42,540 nucleotides of DNA, from positions 1 to 42,540 of the forward strand of contig JAFGOY010000021.1 of the NCBI GenBank assembly GCA_016926255.1, in the 5' to 3' direction. Positions 1 through 7,226 of this stretch are shown piece by piece (positions within the stretch are counted from its first letter, which is position 1; every line of letters starts with the position of its first letter). The stretch comes from Anaerolineae bacterium. Lineage in GTDB: Bacteria > Chloroflexota > Anaerolineae > Aggregatilineales > UBA3940. The position numbers were made by a program, and so were the translations under genes. The notes under the pieces are model-generated. The model worked only from the letters and a program-made list of their open reading frames with translations. It was not told the DNA's origin and ran no database searches.

Positions 1-392
1 ACGGCCACGTCGATGGCCAGCCGACCGCCCTGCTCCACATAGTTGAGCAGCGATCCGCCCGCCATGAACTCCATCGCGTAATACCAGGGATTGCCCCGAA
101 TCTGCATCGCCCGCGCCGCCGATGGATAAACCCGCTGATTCGGCACCGGGATCGGCACCAGCTTGACGATGTTCGGATGGTCGAGGTGCTCGAGCAGGCT
201 CGCCTCGAACCGCACTGCGTCGCCATAGCGCTTGTCCGACTCGGCGAACCGGCTGATCTTCAACGCGACCTTACTACCGTTGCGATCCTGCTGCTGCGCC
301 CGGTAGACGGTCGCCATGCCGCCGCGCGCAATCGACTCCATCACCATGAATGGCCCGACGATCATGTTCGGTTCGAGCGCGCCAACGCTCAT
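1..392 (-). CDS. Ser/Thr protein kinase, N-terminal part (runs off left edge)
   Basis: Reading leftwards from the ATG at 392, 130 codons are open to the window edge. The protein begins MSVGALEPNMIVGPFMVMES and continues with the glycine-rich loop IARGGMATVYRA (about residues 19-31) and the ATP-binding lysine in VALKI (about 43-47). Further on comes a hinge-like YYAMEFMAGGSL. This order is that of the N-lobe of bacterial Hanks-type kinases (PknB-like). The catalytic loop and DFG lie outside the window, so activity cannot be judged. The next gene leftwards-reading upstream encodes an FHA-domain protein, and FHA domains bind phosphothreonine, so the two may be functionally linked; that is inference. 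Confidence 0.9.
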   Translation of the reverse strand, partial: MSVGALEPNMIVGPFMVMESIARGGMATVYRAQQQDRNGSKVALKISRFAESDKRYGDAVRFEASLLEHLDHPNIVKLVPIPVPNQRVYPSAARAMQIRGNPWYYAMEFMAGGSLLNYVEQGGRLAIDVA

Positions 393-486
393 TCAAAGGC
401 TCCTCAACAACATCGTTGTACAAGAGAAAGAGACCATCGTCATTAGTTACGATCTACCCCCTCTGGCGAACCTTCGGTTCACCTTC

Positions 487-570
487 TCCCCCTGAAAGGG
501 GGTGAGTAGAATCTTGTATATTTGCCCCCTCTAAGGGGGAAATGTCCCGCAGGGACAAAGGAGGTGATCG
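487..570. repeat. Family C nested-hairpin repeat, copy 1
   Basis: Two C-run/G-run pairs (CCCCCTGAAAGGGGG, then CCCCCTCTAAGGGGG) are followed by an inner hairpin GTCCC-GCA-GGGAC at 544-556 and the family tail GGAGGTGATCG. The stretch 393-644 contains no gene. The same inner stem recurs in reverse orientation at 42329-42341. Confidence 0.75.
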
Positions 571-644
571 TACTCAGATAGCCCACTCCGCGAAAAAATG
601 GGGAGTAATCACAGCTGATTCTTATCACACTTAATCAGACATCG

Positions 645-2603
645 CTACTCTTCCTCCACCGCCTCGTTGACCTCTTCCACATCCTCGTCTTCCATCGCCA
701 GTTCGAACCGGAATAATATCCCACCCCGCTCGATTGGCCCAAGCCCAACTTCATCGCCGTGATGCAGCACTTCCGATCCCAGTTCGGCCAGCTTGACATT
801 GTTCAGGTAGGTGCCGTACTTGCTGGCGAAATCGCGCAGCCTGAAAACACCATCGGCCTCGCGGATTTCGCAGTGCTTGCGGCTGATCACCGAGTTCTCT
901 TCGTCCGGCAGGGCGATCACCACCTGGCTCCGGTCGCGCCCTATCGGTGTGATCGTGCCCAGCGGCACCGGGAACTTCCGGCCTTCCAGATCGGGGCCGC
1001 CGCCCCGGATGACCGTCAGGTAAGCCGCCGCTGCTCGCGGATAACCCGCTGGCCGGGTGACCCGGCTCACCGCTTCGGTTGCCGCTTCGGTTGCCCGTTC
1101 AGCCGTCTGCGCAATCTGCCGCCGGTTCCGCCAGATGATCATCACGATGATCAGCGTCGCCAGCGCGATCACCAGGGCGATCATCCCCGCCCCTTCGAAG
1201 ATGAAGCACTTCAGGTAGGCCAGCAGCCCGTTGTCCATACTGCACACCGGCTCCTCGACCACTTCCTCCGGCGGCGGCGCGGGGATATCGACCACCACCG
1301 CGACCTGCATTTCGTCGCTCCGGGCGATATACCCCAGTTCGTCGACGACCTGGATTTCCAGCCGGGCAAGGTTGTCCCCCTGAGCCCGGTACGTTCGCAA
1401 ATCCCAGCCGAATAATAAATTGTCGCCGGGCGCGATATCCATCAGCGGCGGGCCGTATTCCTCCCCATCGACATAAAACTGGGCGTTCATGATCCGGCGC
1501 GGGTAGCCATCCGGCCATTCCAGGTGGGCGATCACGTTCGCCGAGGAAGGCCGGATCGAATCCGGGTTTTGATCCCACGTCTCGGCCTCCCGCACGATCT
1601 CCGCTCCCGGGACGGGATCATCCACTATCACCACCGGGTCATCGAGCGAAACCGCATAGCTCAGATAATCCTGTGGCGCACTCGACCCGCCCCCGCGTGC
1701 CCGGAGCACAATCGAGCGTTCCGCGTTCGTCCCATCGGTCGAGCGGAAGGTGAACTTGAACTGGACGCGCATCAATTCCAGCCCGGCGAACACTTCCTCG
1801 ACCGCCGGATCGGCATCACTGACATAAAAAGCGTATCGACCGTTCGTACTGGCCGCCAGTTCTTCGAGGCGCGGCCCGAAGGTGTCCTCGGTCGCGTGCG
1901 ACAGCACCGCGTAGATCGGAATCCCGAATTCTTTGGCAATTGTCCCGACCGCCGTATAGCCCGGATCGATAGCGTTCTGCACGCCGGTCGTCAGGAAGAC
2001 CACCGCTTGAGTCTTGCTCGACCCGGTGATCGCCTGTAATTCTTCAATAGCCAGTTGAACGGCTCCCAGGCCGTTGGTCGCCGTGCCGTAGTTCGGTTCG
2101 AGCGCCGCCAGCGCCGCGCGGAGTTGATCCTTGCTGCTCGTCATCGTCTGCACGACGCCCATCCCGGCCTCGTCCTGAACGACCAGCATCGCCGAGTCGT
2201 TGCTCCCCATCCCCTCGATATAGCGTTCGGCTAATGAAACGAGTTCGAGATAGCGCGGCTCGCCGGTCACCCCGTGTGAATCGCTTCCCGCCCCCAGGTC
2301 GATCACCAGCGCGGCCTGAGCCCCCGCATCGACGGTGGTATGGGTAAACGGCTGCTCAACCCCGTTCTCGGCCAGGATGACCGCATCGGCATTGAGCACC
2401 GGCACCGGCAGTCGATCCGGCCCCACCACCCGCGCCTGGATCGTCACGTCCGGAAACGACGCCGTATCGATGTCGACGATCTCCACCAGGTCGATATTGG
2501 TTTGCGAGGCAGCCGGGGAAACAACCGCGAACAGTACACAAACAGTAATGGCGATCCCGGCGATCCGGATCGCTGTGCGGTGGTTTTGGGGCTTTCGCGT
2601 CAT
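645..2603 (-). CDS. Membrane-anchored VWA-FHA protein
   Basis: The protein has 652 residues from the ATG at 2603. The frame is open further upstream, but GGAAGG sits 5-6 bases before this ATG and a signal peptide follows directly (residues 1-33, ending SPAAS). Residues about 96-275 look like a von Willebrand factor A domain. The MIDAS is degenerate: IDLGAGSDS at 101-109 instead of DxSxS, so metal binding is doubtful. A transmembrane helix spans about 473-491 (GMIALVIALATLIIVMIIW). The C-terminal FHA domain (about 530-635) has GRDR, the SxxH-like ISRKHCEI and YGTYLNN, the phosphothreonine-binding signature. The predicted topology is VWA outside and FHA inside. The tail is very acidic. It probably reads out phosphorylation by the adjacent kinase. 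Confidence 0.88.
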   Translation of the reverse strand: MTRKPQNHRTAIRIAGIAITVCVLFAVVSPAASQTNIDLVEIVDIDTASFPDVTIQARVVGPDRLPVPVLNADAVILAENGVEQPFTHTTVDAGAQAALVIDLGAGSDSHGVTGEPRYLELVSLAERYIEGMGSNDSAMLVVQDEAGMGVVQTMTSSKDQLRAALAALEPNYGTATNGLGAVQLAIEELQAITGSSKTQAVVFLTTGVQNAIDPGYTAVGTIAKEFGIPIYAVLSHATEDTFGPRLEELAASTNGRYAFYVSDADPAVEEVFAGLELMRVQFKFTFRSTDGTNAERSIVLRARGGGSSAPQDYLSYAVSLDDPVVIVDDPVPGAEIVREAETWDQNPDSIRPSSANVIAHLEWPDGYPRRIMNAQFYVDGEEYGPPLMDIAPGDNLLFGWDLRTYRAQGDNLARLEIQVVDELGYIARSDEMQVAVVVDIPAPPPEEVVEEPVCSMDNGLLAYLKCFIFEGAGMIALVIALATLIIVMIIWRNRRQIAQTAERATEAATEAVSRVTRPAGYPRAAAAYLTVIRGGGPDLEGRKFPVPLGTITPIGRDRSQVVIALPDEENSVISRKHCEIREADGVFRLRDFASKYGTYLNNVKLAELGSEVLHHGDEVGLGPIERGGILFRFELAMEDEDVEEVNEAVEEE

Positions 2604-2744
2604 GAACGCCTTCCGAAGATGGACGGCCAGCAGGCCGCTCCGATGATTAAGAAAGATACCTCCCTTATTATACAAAGGATCGGCTATTTCGCTGTAACCA
2701 TCGAAATAGCATTGCCCCGATCCCGTCCCGCTTATCGGCATATT

Positions 2745-2802
2745 GCCCCTCGCCATGAGGGAGGGGGTAGACCGAGCAGCAGCGAGGTCGGGAGTGAGGG
2801 CC
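2745..2802. repeat. Family E repeat, copy 1
   Basis: The unit is GCCCCTCGCCATGAGGGAG, then a G-run, then AGACCGAGCAGCAGCGAGG and TCGGGAGTGAGGGCC. It matches 15311-15371 almost base for base and, in its ends, 22338-22379. It occupies most of the gene-free stretch 2604-2814. Confidence 0.75.
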
Positions 2803-2814
2803 TTTCGAACACCA

Positions 2815-3813
2815 TCAGCGCCCCACAATATTCGCCCGCAGCGCCTCGATCAGCAGTTCCAGCCCATCGGTGTAGCCGTCCCGAAAGTCGATATGCTGTA
2901 ACCGGCTGAGTCGATACGGCATTTCTTCCATCTTGAAATCATCGGACAGGACGGGCACGATGGTTTTCTTGTTCTGCAGGAAGTAGTGATACTCGTCGGC
3001 CACGTTGTCCGAGCAGCAGGACTCACCGGTCAGGATCAGCAGCATCACCGTCGATGTCATCAATGCCTGCTGGATCGTCCGATCCCACCGGTCACCGGGA
3101 CGGATGCGCAGTTGATCGATCCAGACGTTGAACTGCCTTCCAATCAGGTCATCGGCGATCCGCATCGCCGTCGATTCGTCCCGCCGCGCGTAGCTCACAA
3201 ACACCAGCGGCTCATCGCGGGCCGCAGTCTGCTCTACCCGTGCCGCCATCTCTACCGACGGCGCAAGGATGTTGATCGCGCTCTGCACCGCCGGATGTTC
3301 CCTAAGCATGATCGCCAGTTCATCCGCCATCACATCGACCCGGTTTTCTCTTCGCTCGATGAATGTAATTTTCTTCAACGTGGGCGGGTATTCACCGTCG
3401 TTGATCGCATGGGCGATGCCCAGCAGTTCGGCGCGAAAGGCTTCTCTTGTATCCAGCCCGTATCCGGCCCCGTGCAGGGTGACCGCCATGTGTGTGACAG
3501 GCTCCGGGGCGATCTGTAACGCGGCGACGAAATTGTAGCCAAGCTCTCGGATCCCCATGTAGTCCACTTCGCGCAGGCGCGGAGTCCCCACGACCAGGAG
3601 TTGCTTCGCGGCGATTATCCCCTCCGGATCGACATAGACCACTTCCCCCGCCAGTGGTTGAACCTCACTCAGTCCGGGATGCCCGTTCTTCGTCAGGGTG
3701 TTGTTCACGGCAATTGCCACGCCGTGATAAGCCCTGGAATACTTCAACGCAAGTACATCTGCATCGAATGAAAGCGCGTCCTCGTTGACCACTTCGATGG
3801 GAATCTCATTCAT
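2815..3813 (-). CDS. Macro-like/TIR domain protein
   Basis: The protein has 332 residues. The ATG at 3813 is chosen because AGGAG lies seven bases upstream; an earlier in-frame ATG at 3840 lacks such a site and would overlap the preceding gene. Residues 202-328 form a TIR domain: LVFVSYARRDE, then VWIDQLRIRPGDRWD, TVMLLILT, and ADEYHYFLQNKKTIVPVL, whose Glu274 is at the place of the NADase glutamate. Residues 1-175 have a macro/leucyl-aminopeptidase-N-like pattern (DADVLALKYS, KQLLVVGTP, VTHMAVTLHGAGYGLD) found ahead of TIR in other Chloroflexota proteins; this assignment is from memory of the family and is tentative. TIR domains often cleave NAD+ in phage defence. It is the last gene of an HD-methyltransferase-TIR operon, 10 bases after the methyltransferase stop. 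Confidence 0.85.
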   Translation of the reverse strand: MNEIPIEVVNEDALSFDADVLALKYSRAYHGVAIAVNNTLTKNGHPGLSEVQPLAGEVVYVDPEGIIAAKQLLVVGTPRLREVDYMGIRELGYNFVAALQIAPEPVTHMAVTLHGAGYGLDTREAFRAELLGIAHAINDGEYPPTLKKITFIERRENRVDVMADELAIMLREHPAVQSAINILAPSVEMAARVEQTAARDEPLVFVSYARRDESTAMRIADDLIGRQFNVWIDQLRIRPGDRWDRTIQQALMTSTVMLLILTGESCCSDNVADEYHYFLQNKKTIVPVLSDDFKMEEMPYRLSRLQHIDFRDGYTDGLELLIEALRANIVGR

Positions 3814-3823
3814 CGAATCGCTC

Positions 3824-4549
3824 CTATGTACCGGACTCATCCGGCCTGATCCCGGCAAAAACGGCCAGTTCGGCTATCTTCAGGTAGACATCAACTTCTA
3901 CAAACCCGATCCGGCGAAGCCACCCACATTGATCCTCAACCGGGGCCAGGATATTGTCATCTTTATCTTTTCTGTTGTGGAAGGCTTCCGCCACTTCCTC
4001 GCGTGTGGTACCTTCTTCACTTTGCCCATAAATCGTATCGATCAACATATCGTTGAACAGCCGCTCCCCTAACGACCCCCGCGAGGCAACATGCTCGACA
4101 TTGATGAAAATCCCACCCGGATTGAGCATTTCGAAGATGTCTTCGTAGAGACGCTGTTTCGCTTCATGCGGAACATGGTGAATCGCATACCGCGAGGCAA
4201 TCACGTCGAACCCCGGAGCGATGTCTTTCTGCCAGCCCGCTTCGCCAAAATCGGCAAGGCGATAGCTTGTCGCTGGCGGCTGGGGTGGGAGTATAGCCGT
4301 CGCAGCTTCAAGCATTGGTTCAGAATAATCGACAAAAACCAGTGTGCATTCAGGATAGACCGATCGAATGCTTCGCCCGACGATACCATCCCCGCAGCCG
4401 ATATCCAGCACACGTGACACCCCGGATTGAGTTGTCTCGATCAGCCGCATCATGATCTCAATCTGCTGTTCTGCCAGTGGCAGCAGTTGTCGAATACCTC
4501 CCAGGTAGCTTCTGATGACATCTGACTTTTTCCACGCATTTCGATGCAT
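3824..4549 (-). CDS. Class I SAM-dependent methyltransferase
   Basis: The protein has 241 residues and a Rossmann-type methyltransferase fold. Motif I is VLDIGCGDGIVGRSI (about residues 47-61), the acidic residue after beta-2 is in VFVDYSE, and the post-motif region is FDVIASRYAIHHVPHE, followed by LNPGGIFINVEH. The central motifs are those of UbiE/Methyltransf_11-12 enzymes acting on small molecules. The substrate cannot be told. AAGGGA lies about nine bases before the ATG. The gene starts 33 bases after the HD gene and ends 10 bases before the TIR gene, so the three are probably co-transcribed. Confidence 0.88.
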   Translation of the reverse strand: MHRNAWKKSDVIRSYLGGIRQLLPLAEQQIEIMMRLIETTQSGVSRVLDIGCGDGIVGRSIRSVYPECTLVFVDYSEPMLEAATAILPPQPPATSYRLADFGEAGWQKDIAPGFDVIASRYAIHHVPHEAKQRLYEDIFEMLNPGGIFINVEHVASRGSLGERLFNDMLIDTIYGQSEEGTTREEVAEAFHNRKDKDDNILAPVEDQCGWLRRIGFVEVDVYLKIAELAVFAGIRPDESGT

Positions 4550-4582
4550 GAAACTATCCCTTATTTTTCATCCACATCAAGC

Positions 4583-5173
4583 CTACTCGCCGATGATCCC
4601 CTGTCTCAGGGCAGCATTCAGCACCGTCTCGAAAATATCCGGTGAAGTGATTCGTCTGGTCGCATTCCAGAGATCGTGGCTGGCCTGCAAAGCCCGGTGC
4701 GCGGCAGCGGTTCGAAGATGCCGCTTATCCAGATCGAATATCCGCCACCGGTCGAGGCCGTCCGAATCCTTGAACACCTTGAGATCGTCTGTCATCTCTG
4801 GCGCAAGATTGTCGTCTGGCACATGCCAGCGGCACAGGTACACAATCTGCTCGACCGGCATCGACTCCGGGAAATCTTCCCGGTGATCTTCCAGCCACGC
4901 TGCCGCCCGTTCCCCGTGCTGACGATCGCGCCCGTCACTCCAGCGCTGTGTATCGTGGATCACCGATGCCCATGCCAGCGCATCAGCATCGACAGTCATC
5001 CCCTCATCCCGAACCATCTGCGCCAGCACCTGCGTCCAGATCAGGACGCGGGTCATGTGCGCCATGCCGTGAATCCCCCCCACCGGTCTGATCGACCACT
5101 CCGCGCGCGGTTTGTATTTCATTAACTTGCTTAACGACACCTGTGAAACAAACCCATCGATCACAATATCCAC
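4583..5173 (-). CDS. HD-domain metal-dependent hydrolase
   Basis: The ORF gives 196 residues. It shows the HD-superfamily metal ligands in order: GIHGMAHMTRV (His), WASVIHDTQRW (the His-Asp pair), QHGERAAAW and LCRWHVPDD (His), then KDSDGLDRWR (Asp). HD enzymes hydrolyse phosphate esters, commonly of nucleotides, but the substrate here is unknown. The start is unsure: the longest frame begins with GTG at 5173 and has no clear ribosome site, and an internal ATG (MKYKPRAEW) lies 17 codons later at 5122. It is the first gene of the operon with the methyltransferase and TIR genes, and diverges from the DUF1349 gene. Confidence 0.82.
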   Translation of the reverse strand: MDIVIDGFVSQVSLSKLMKYKPRAEWSIRPVGGIHGMAHMTRVLIWTQVLAQMVRDEGMTVDADALAWASVIHDTQRWSDGRDRQHGERAAAWLEDHREDFPESMPVEQIVYLCRWHVPDDNLAPEMTDDLKVFKDSDGLDRWRIFDLDKRHLRTAAAHRALQASHDLWNATRRITSPDIFETVLNAALRQGIIGE

Positions 5174-5273
5174 TCGCTTTAATGATATGTAGAACCCATG
5201 CTGGAAATCCGTACCATTGTATCATCCGCCTGCGGATTGAGGAAAACCATTTCCCCCGGCCCAAATCCTGGTA

Positions 5274-5279
5274 TATACT
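5274..5279 (+). promoter_or_regulatory. Possible -10 element
   Basis: TATACT within CTGGTATATACTCC lies 48 bases before the DUF1349 start. No good -35 box is visible. Very similar GTATACT sequences stand 30-45 bases before several other rightward genes in the window. Confidence 0.3.
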
Positions 5280-5326
5280 CCTGACTGGTAATCGCCGATG
5301 ATAATCACCACATCAGGAGGATAATC

Positions 5327-5929
5327 ATGAGCACAGTCTCTCTTAGCGCCATCCCCGCCGATCTTCACTGGAAAGTCGATCCCCTCGATTTCAGTACCGA
5401 TAACAACCAATCGTTGACCATCACCGCAGGCAAAGATACCGACTGGTTCACCAGCCCCGGCGGTGACATCATCAGCGCCAATACTCCCTGCCTCGTCTTC
5501 CCAGTTTCGAGCGACTGCCTGCTTTCCGCAAAGGTCGAAGTCGGCTTCAAATCGACCTTCGATGCGGGTGTGCTGGCTGTTATCGTCGACGAAGATCGCT
5601 GGGCCAAGCTCTGCTTCGAGTACTCTCCGCAGAACAACCCGATGGTCGTCACCGTCGTCACCCGTGGTCTTTCCGACGACTGCAACTCGACCATCATCGA
5701 CGGCAACCAGGTCTATCTCCGCATCGCCCGAATCGGCGATACGTTTGTCTTCCACGCCTCCACCGATGGCAAAACCTGGAATATGATCCGTTATTTCTCG
5801 CTTGGCCCGGTTGACGAGGTACTTCTCGGCTTCTCGTCTCAATCCCCGACCGGGGAAACCTGCACCGCATCATTCACCGAAATCAGCTTCGCCGCCCAGA
5901 CGCTCGAAAATCTCCGCGACGGAAGTTGA
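5327..5929 (+). CDS. DUF1349 family protein
   Basis: The protein has 200 residues, starting at ATG 5327 with a strong AGGAGG-type site (CAGGAGGATAATC) before it. The sequence, including LHWKVDPLDFS, TDWFTSPGGD, AGVLAVIVDEDRWAKLCFEY, VVTVVTRGLSDDCNS, VYLRIARIGDTFVFHASTDG and LLGFSSQSPTG, is characteristic of DUF1349, a concanavalin-like beta-sandwich related to yeast REE1. There is no signal peptide, so it is cytoplasmic. Its biochemical role is unknown; ligand-binding sugar-related roles are only suggested by the fold. A long open frame on the opposite strand (5222-5842) is a codon-bias shadow. Confidence 0.9.
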   Translation: MSTVSLSAIPADLHWKVDPLDFSTDNNQSLTITAGKDTDWFTSPGGDIISANTPCLVFPVSSDCLLSAKVEVGFKSTFDAGVLAVIVDEDRWAKLCFEYSPQNNPMVVTVVTRGLSDDCNSTIIDGNQVYLRIARIGDTFVFHASTDGKTWNMIRYFSLGPVDEVLLGFSSQSPTGETCTASFTEISFAAQTLENLRDGS

Positions 5930-5975
5930 GTATGGGGACAGCGACGTCTTGTGTCGCCCACAGCAAAAGTCCATC

Positions 5976-5996
5976 TTTAGCCCGGCGGCTTTAAGG
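5976..5996. repeat. Family B repeat, degenerate copy
   Basis: TTTAGCCCGGCGGCTTTAAG matches the left arm and loop of the family B hairpin (TTTAGCCCGG-NGCTTCAGC-CCGGG); the right arm is eroded. Just before it, 5932-5960 resembles a family A unit (GCGAC-GTCTTGT-GTCGC). Confidence 0.45.
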
Positions 5997-6026
5997 CTTG
6001 TCAGGTCGTTCATGCACCCTCGTGCC

Positions 6027-6048
6027 GGGGGAAAGTTGATTTTCCCCC
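6027..6048. terminator. GC-rich hairpin, possible terminator
   Basis: GGGGGAAA-GTTGAT-TTTCCCCC forms a perfect 8-bp stem about 100 bases after the DUF1349 stop. There is no T-run after it, so termination is only a guess. Confidence 0.35.
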
Positions 6049-6111
6049 GAATCTGCTGCATACTTTTCTCCTTACCCCCCTTTGATCATCGAGTAACTGA
6101 GGTGAATGGCT

Positions 6112-7032
6112 ATGGCAAAAAGTTCGTCGCGTGTGAAGGCGATTCTGCTTGCGCTGCTGGTAACCGTTCTCTGGTCGTCGTCGTGGGTGCTGATCAAGAT
6201 CGGGCTGGCGGATATTCCCCCGCTGCTGTTTGCCGGGCTGCGCTACGTGTGGGCCTTCCTGGTGCTGCTCGTCGTCGTGATGTCGAGCAGGGATCGGCGG
6301 GCCGAGCTTCGCACGATATCGGGGCGTGACTGGCGTCGGATCGCGGCGCTGGGGTTGATCTCTTACGCGTTAACGCAGGGATTGATGTACGTGGCGCTCT
6401 CGTACCTGGAAGCGGTGACGCTGTCGCTGATGCTCAATTTCACGTCAGTGGTGGTGGCACTGATCGGGATCGTGTGGCTGCGGGAGATGCCAACCGGGCT
6501 GCAATGGCTGGGCGTGGCGATCTATCTCGGCGGGACGGTGGTGTATTTCTACCCGGCGGGGCTGGCGGGGATCGAATCGGCAGGCCTGATCATCGGGGGG
6601 ATCGTCGTGCTGGCGAACGCGATATCGTCGCTGCTGGGGCGGGAGGTCAACCGGGAGAAAACGGTCAGCCCGCTGATGGTAACAGTGACGAGTATGGGCA
6701 TCGGCAGCCTGACGCTGCTGGCGGTGGCGCTGATCATCCACGGCCTGCCGCGCATCGATCTGCTGGGCTGGGCGATCATCGGCTGGCTGGCGGTGGTCAA
6801 CAGCGCGCTGGCCTTCACGCTGTGGAACCACACCCAGCGCACCCTCTCCGCGACCGAGTCGAGTGTGATCAACAACACGATGCTGATCCAGATCGCGGTG
6901 CTGGCCTGGTTGTTCCTGGGGGAGGAGATCACCGGGATCGAGGTGATCGGGCTGGCGCTGGCGGTGGTGGGGATTCTGCTGGTGCAGGTGCGAGGGCGCA
7001 AAACAGCATCCAACGCTGAAGCACCGGGCTAA
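6112..7032 (+). CDS. EamA-family (DMT superfamily) transporter
   Basis: The protein has 306 residues with about ten hydrophobic segments in two EamA repeats, the usual length and layout for this drug/metabolite transporter family. The first repeat starts AILLALLVTVLWSSSWVLIK and includes YALTQGLMYVALSYLEAVTLSLMLN; the second ends LAWLFLGEEITGIEVIGLAL. The ATG at 6112 has GAGG nine bases upstream; the ATG at 6106, two codons earlier in the same frame, has it only three bases away and is less likely. The transported compound cannot be inferred. The last codons and stop (NAEAPG-stop) lie in a family B repeat, so the C-terminus is written by repeat sequence. Confidence 0.92.
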   Translation: MAKSSSRVKAILLALLVTVLWSSSWVLIKIGLADIPPLLFAGLRYVWAFLVLLVVVMSSRDRRAELRTISGRDWRRIAALGLISYALTQGLMYVALSYLEAVTLSLMLNFTSVVVALIGIVWLREMPTGLQWLGVAIYLGGTVVYFYPAGLAGIESAGLIIGGIVVLANAISSLLGREVNREKTVSPLMVTVTSMGIGSLTLLAVALIIHGLPRIDLLGWAIIGWLAVVNSALAFTLWNHTQRTLSATESSVINNTMLIQIAVLAWLFLGEEITGIEVIGLALAVVGILLVQVRGRKTASNAEAPG

Positions 7033-7034
7033 AG
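7012..7034. repeat. Family B repeat overlapping a stop codon
   Basis: AACGCTGAAGCACCGGGCTA is the reverse complement of the family B core (TAGCCCGGTGCTTCAGCG at 37272). It supplies the last residues and stop codon of the EamA gene. Confidence 0.65.
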
Positions 7035-7071
7035 TGAATGGGGCAAGCGGTGGACGGTTTAATGCCTCGTT

Positions 7072-7125
7072 CCACCCCCTTCGCTCGACCTGCGGTCGAC
7101 CACTTCCCCCAAGGGGGCAGGTGGG
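7072..7125. repeat. Family C nested-hairpin repeat, copy 2
   Basis: Outer arms CCACCCCCTTCGC and AAGGGGGCAGGTGGG enclose the perfect inner hairpin TCGACC-TGC-GGTCGA at 7085-7099. Confidence 0.75.
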
Positions 7126-7170
7126 GCACGAACTGTAAGACTCGGATCAATATACCACGCCAACCCACTC

Positions 7171-7222
7171 GCCCCCAAGTTAGGGGAGATGGGCGACGTT
7201 AGTCGGCCAGAGGGGGCCGTTT
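7171..7222. repeat. Family C nested-hairpin repeat, copy 3
   Basis: GCCCCCAAG, a short G-run, GGAGAT, the inner hairpin CGAC-GTTA-GTCG (7194-7205), then AGAGGGGG. It has the same build as 28511-28560 and 42177-42227. Confidence 0.7.
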
Positions 7223-7226
7223 TCCG

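Noticed and set aside
5222-5842. 206-residue open frame on the minus strand over the DUF1349 gene
   Set aside because: It has no family signature or ribosome site, and its glycine/aspartate-rich composition is what the antisense of the DUF1349 codons gives.
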